DNA from: JASLEW01 sp035544895
Lineage (GTDB): Bacteria > Acidobacteriota > Thermoanaerobaculia > Multivoradales > UBA5704
NCBI GenBank assembly: GCA_035544895.1
Contig: DASZZM010000055.1
Span: 155,269 to 219,268, forward strand
Reading direction: 5' to 3'
DNA length: 64,000 nt
The position numbers and the translations under genes are program-made. The notes under the pieces are model-generated. The model was given only the letters and a program-made list of their open reading frames with translations, was not told the DNA's origin and made no database searches. Shown here piece by piece: positions 61,421-64,000 of the stretch (positions within the stretch are counted from its first letter, which is position 1; every line of letters starts with the position of its first letter).

Positions 61421-62119
61421 ATGATGAGATTAGCACCTCGCTGCGCTATCCCAGTCGTTTACTTCTTCCTTGGCATTGCTCAGGTGGCTCACGCCCAATG
61501 GTGGGGAGGGTGTCGGGATGTCCTGGGAACGCCGGTTATTGACTACCCAAATCCCAACCTCCGCGATATAGCGATGGCTAGCATCTACGGCGGTGCGCCC
61601 GTCATCTTCTACAATCCACAGGTTGTTCTATCCGTTAGTCCAGCAACCCGCCGCTTCTTCTATTTTCATGAGTGCGGTCATCATGCTCTTGGTCAGGTAG
61701 TCTCTGGACAAAGTATACCCTATGTCTCCGAGCAACAAGCGGATTGTTGGGCGGCGCGCACCCTTGTTGGCAACAATATTTTTTCCTTGGATGACCTTCG
61801 CGCCGTCCAGATGGACGTTATGCGGTCGTCGGGCGATTGGGCGCATCTACCAGGGCCGCAACGAGCACTCAACCTGATCGCTTGTCTGCAGGGAGCAATC
61901 CAAAATGAAACCACGCCCGGCGGAGGTTGTCGGACCGAAACGGAGTGGGAAGATCAAACTACTTGGGTGACCCAGTATGTGCAGCAGTCGGTGCCCTGCT
62001 CGCATTGGGTTTGCGGCTATGCAGGGTGCGGATACCTGCATGCCTTCGATGTTGTCACTCTTCCTCAGCAGGTCCCGGTCACACACCGCGTTCCGATTCA
62101 GCGAACTAGGTGCGATTAG
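61421..62119 (+). CDS. Putative secreted zinc metallopeptidase (HExxH)
   Basis: A 232-residue protein beginning MMRLAPRCAIPVVYFFLGIAQVAHA, a signal peptide with cleavage expected at AHA-QW. The start at 61421 has AAGGAAAAG just upstream. FYFHECGHHALGQ contains HExxH (HECGH), and SEQQADCWAARTL about 30 residues later could give the third ligand Glu, a gluzincin-like layout. Ten or so Cys in the mature part suggest disulfides. I cannot name the peptidase family. Codon use is much less GC-biased than in the genes to the left, consistent with recent acquisition. Confidence 0.65.
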   Translation: MMRLAPRCAIPVVYFFLGIAQVAHAQWWGGCRDVLGTPVIDYPNPNLRDIAMASIYGGAPVIFYNPQVVLSVSPATRRFFYFHECGHHALGQVVSGQSIPYVSEQQADCWAARTLVGNNIFSLDDLRAVQMDVMRSSGDWAHLPGPQRALNLIACLQGAIQNETTPGGGCRTETEWEDQTTWVTQYVQQSVPCSHWVCGYAGCGYLHAFDVVTLPQQVPVTHRVPIQRTRCD

Positions 62120-62245
62120 TCGTTAGTGTTGGAGCACCGGCGCAGTGTACGACCGGATTCTGGGTTAATAAGGTTACGAGTTGATCTGAGCCACCTTCGA
62201 AATAACCACTTGGTAGACGCCTAAAATAAACCCCCAGTCGCCGCC

Positions 62246-62992
62246 ATGAAAAGAAAGTTCCTTAGGCACCTCGCGATCACTTCCCTCTTCTGCGCGCTCC
62301 TATGGAGCAGCTCTCTTGATTCTTCATGGACGAGCGAGGTCGGCGCCCCCAGCACCTCCGGCTCACCAATTGAACCTCTCGAAAAGCCGGAGGAGAACTA
62401 CGACCTTTTACCTGTCGGTGGCCGTGTCGACATGGGACTTTTCTTCGGAGCCCCAGAGGCTATTGCCGACACCGACGACCTATGGGTTGCGGTACCAGCA
62501 GCTCCCTCCTCTGTAGTCTGCCTTGAACTTAACTCTGTCGATGGAATGATTTGGGCGCGAGCGCGCTATGACCTGAACGGACGCCGAGCCGGGATTTACA
62601 GGCTTCGACTTCCGCTCACTAGAGGTGCACTTCTCCGCCGATATAGGGCCAAAGAAGTGGCTGTTAGAGTGCACGAGTCCACTTGCGAGACTCAGGGTGG
62701 GCGACTCTTTCCAATAACTTGGCAGCGCGCGGTCGACGCGAATGCGACTCGACGTTGCTGGCTCCAGCTCAATTCTGACGCGTTTGAGACAACCATTGAT
62801 GTCTTGGCAACCGATGCGACATCCGCTAGGAGCAGATGCGCCGCCATGACCACGCCGCTTGCGCAGAGGACCTTTAACCAGACTTGTTTCTTGCAGTTTC
62901 CTGCGTCAAGAAGCCTGTTCGAGGCGCGTATTCAAAGGCGTACGGCAGGCAACTTTCTCCCCCCAATTGTGTTACGAGTGCTGCTTCCATAG
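62246..62992 (+). CDS. Hypothetical exported protein
   Basis: A 248-residue protein with a basic N-terminus and hydrophobic stretch (KRKFLRHLAITSLFCALLW), probably a signal peptide or anchor. The rest looks like a beta-rich extracytoplasmic domain with spaced Cys (VVCLELNS, STCETQGG, RRCWLQL, TCFLQFP). I do not recognise the family and see no catalytic motif. No clear ribosome site is seen. It is followed after 7 nt by another membrane-anchored gene, so the two are probably co-transcribed and may form one complex. Low-GC codon use as in its neighbours. Confidence 0.55.
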   Translation: MKRKFLRHLAITSLFCALLWSSSLDSSWTSEVGAPSTSGSPIEPLEKPEENYDLLPVGGRVDMGLFFGAPEAIADTDDLWVAVPAAPSSVVCLELNSVDGMIWARARYDLNGRRAGIYRLRLPLTRGALLRRYRAKEVAVRVHESTCETQGGRLFPITWQRAVDANATRRCWLQLNSDAFETTIDVLATDATSARSRCAAMTTPLAQRTFNQTCFLQFPASRSLFEARIQRRTAGNFLPPIVLRVLLP

Positions 62993-62999
62993 GGGCGCC

Positions 63000-63866
63000 A
63001 TGGCGCGTCATTCCTCAGGCAAAGACCTCGCGAGTCCTTCCCACGGTAAGGCCGATTTATATTATAGTATTGGAGCGGCAGCAGTTGCCATCGGCCTCGC
63101 GCTTGTAGCTAGCCTTTGGCCTCTAGAGACAACTTTTGATGTTTCAACTTCAACTGATCGACTCGAATTGACAACAGCCCGTGGCTTCTCAGAGCCTTGG
63201 TTTATACGCTGCGCAACATGGCGGGTGCTCGAGTCGGCGGCCGCTGAGCCTGTAGACGGTGTGCTGCAGCTTGACCCTGGAGTGCGGGTTGGCGTTCAGC
63301 GGATTGCCCGTGGTGAGTTGCATATTGAGTTTGGCACGCAGAGCGCAGGTCACAGAGTAGGGCGTCTAGTCGGCGCTTCCGGGGCACGGCGCGTCGTCCC
63401 CGACAGCACGGTCCTCACGTTTCCCGCTCATTGCTTCGAGGAAAGAGGAGGTATACAACTCGCCCTTCCCTTTAGCGGGACACTACGTTTGCCTGATTCT
63501 GGGCGAGTTCCGGGGCTGCCCGGACAGCCTATGGTTCACAGTACGGTAGTACGACTTCTCGGGCGCACGCTTCTCGGAGGTCGGCTCTATGACGGGGGTA
63601 AGACTGAACTAGGGCTCGGTGATGGGATCGAGGTTGTCGACGGAGGGAGCGGTGCCGGATTTGTATTCCTCGACGCCAGTCCACGCCTGCAAGTATCGTA
63701 CAGAACTCGAGGCTCTCGATGCCTCGTTAGGAGATTCGGAGGCACTGGCTATGAAACGAAGGTTTCTACCTGGGCGCGCGTTCGGGGTGACGAGGTGCTT
63801 CAGGCGCTTTGGTCGTCGTTCACCCTTACGTTCGCCTGGCTCACGCTCCGGAGTCGGAAGGCCTAG
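63000..63866 (+). CDS. Hypothetical membrane-anchored protein
   Basis: A 288-residue protein started at MARHSSGKDLASPSHG (63000), preceded by AGGGGCG and 7 nt after the previous stop; an in-frame ATG at 62859 lies inside the previous gene and is not preferred. A membrane segment at about 21-42 (YYSIGAAAVAIGLALVASLW) is followed by a beta-rich region (DRLELTTARGFSEPWFIRC...) and a second hydrophobic stretch near the C-terminus (ALWSSFTLTFAWLTL). I do not recognise the family. It probably works with the upstream exported protein. Confidence 0.55.
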   Translation: MARHSSGKDLASPSHGKADLYYSIGAAAVAIGLALVASLWPLETTFDVSTSTDRLELTTARGFSEPWFIRCATWRVLESAAAEPVDGVLQLDPGVRVGVQRIARGELHIEFGTQSAGHRVGRLVGASGARRVVPDSTVLTFPAHCFEERGGIQLALPFSGTLRLPDSGRVPGLPGQPMVHSTVVRLLGRTLLGGRLYDGGKTELGLGDGIEVVDGGSGAGFVFLDASPRLQVSYRTRGSRCLVRRFGGTGYETKVSTWARVRGDEVLQALWSSFTLTFAWLTLRSRKA

Positions 63867-63933
63867 CAGCCCGTGGTAGAAGCCGTCGTTTCAAGCAAAC
63901 CGAGGCTCTTGCGACGGCATAGAGAGGAGTGAG

Positions 63934-64000
63934 TTGTCGACGCTGCTTCTGAGAAAGTTTCGGATCCCGGACCACCAGATCGGCAGCAAGGCCGAAATCG
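63934..64000 (+). CDS. Possible start of a gene cut by the window edge
   Basis: AGGAG (63925-63929) precedes a TTG at 63934 that opens a frame to the window end, reading MSTLLLRKFRIPDHQIGSK and on. The spacing of 4 nt is short and only 22 codons are visible, so this is tentative. Confidence 0.3.
   Translation, partial: MSTLLLRKFRIPDHQIGSKAEI

Overview
This is a GC-rich (roughly 70 percent by eye) bacterial window dominated by one very large natural-product cluster. The FMN-monooxygenase-interrupted adenylation domain, the NRPS/PKS style, the secreted tryptophan-rich protein, the long HMG-CoA reductase and a MacAB-type exporter suggest a soil Gram-negative of the Acidobacteriota or Myxococcota kind. 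I cannot fix the phylum from sequence alone.

Bases 1-45,878 are one tightly packed minus-strand gene train, probably one transcription unit that reads leftwards out of the window. In order of transcription: (1) a complete-looking lipopeptide synthetase, FAAL-ACP-C-A(Gly)-T-C-A(Ser)-T-C-A(Gly)-T-TE; (2) a DJ-1/PfpI protein; (3) a free-standing acyl-adenylating ligase; (4) a haem-oxygenase-like di-iron oxidase; (5) an NRPS that opens with a carrier domain lacking its own A domain, T-C-A-T-C-A-T; (6) an NRPS C-A-T-C-A(Gly, with an inserted luciferase-like monooxygenase)-T-C; (7) an NRPS-PKS hybrid C*-A(Asn)-T-C-A(Phe)-T-KS-AT-KR-T-C; (8) the start of another NRPS, C*-A..., cut by the window edge. 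C* is a condensation-like domain that has lost HHxxxDG. A thioesterase in the first gene, followed by an unloaded carrier in gene 5, suggests either two products from one operon or a release-and-reload scheme. Ligase, oxidase and carrier together look like a starter-tailoring unit. The Phe plus malonate plus ketoreductase module should yield a phenyl-statine (AHPPA) unit.

Bases 45,879-46,239 form a divergent control region with a perfect 15-bp palindrome. Bases 46,240-60,696 are mostly plus-strand genes: a GMC oxidoreductase, a secreted alkaline-phosphatase-superfamily protein, a minus-strand Phd/VapC-type toxin-antitoxin pair, HMG-CoA reductase, a UbiB-family kinase, a W-rich secreted protein and a MacA/MacB-like tripartite export operon. 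Three related long hairpins sit between these genes. A 29-30 bp tandem repeat occurs both between genes and in frame inside the MacA-like gene.

Directly after the exporter (60,800-60,944) lies a short RiPP (lanthipeptide-like) precursor. Its leader and Cys/Thr-rich core are in different frames across a run of seven G, and its start codon reads ATC. From about 61.1 kb base composition falls sharply, and three secreted or membrane-anchored genes of little-known function follow (one a putative zinc peptidase). These look like acquired DNA. I saw no rRNA, tRNA or CRISPR array.
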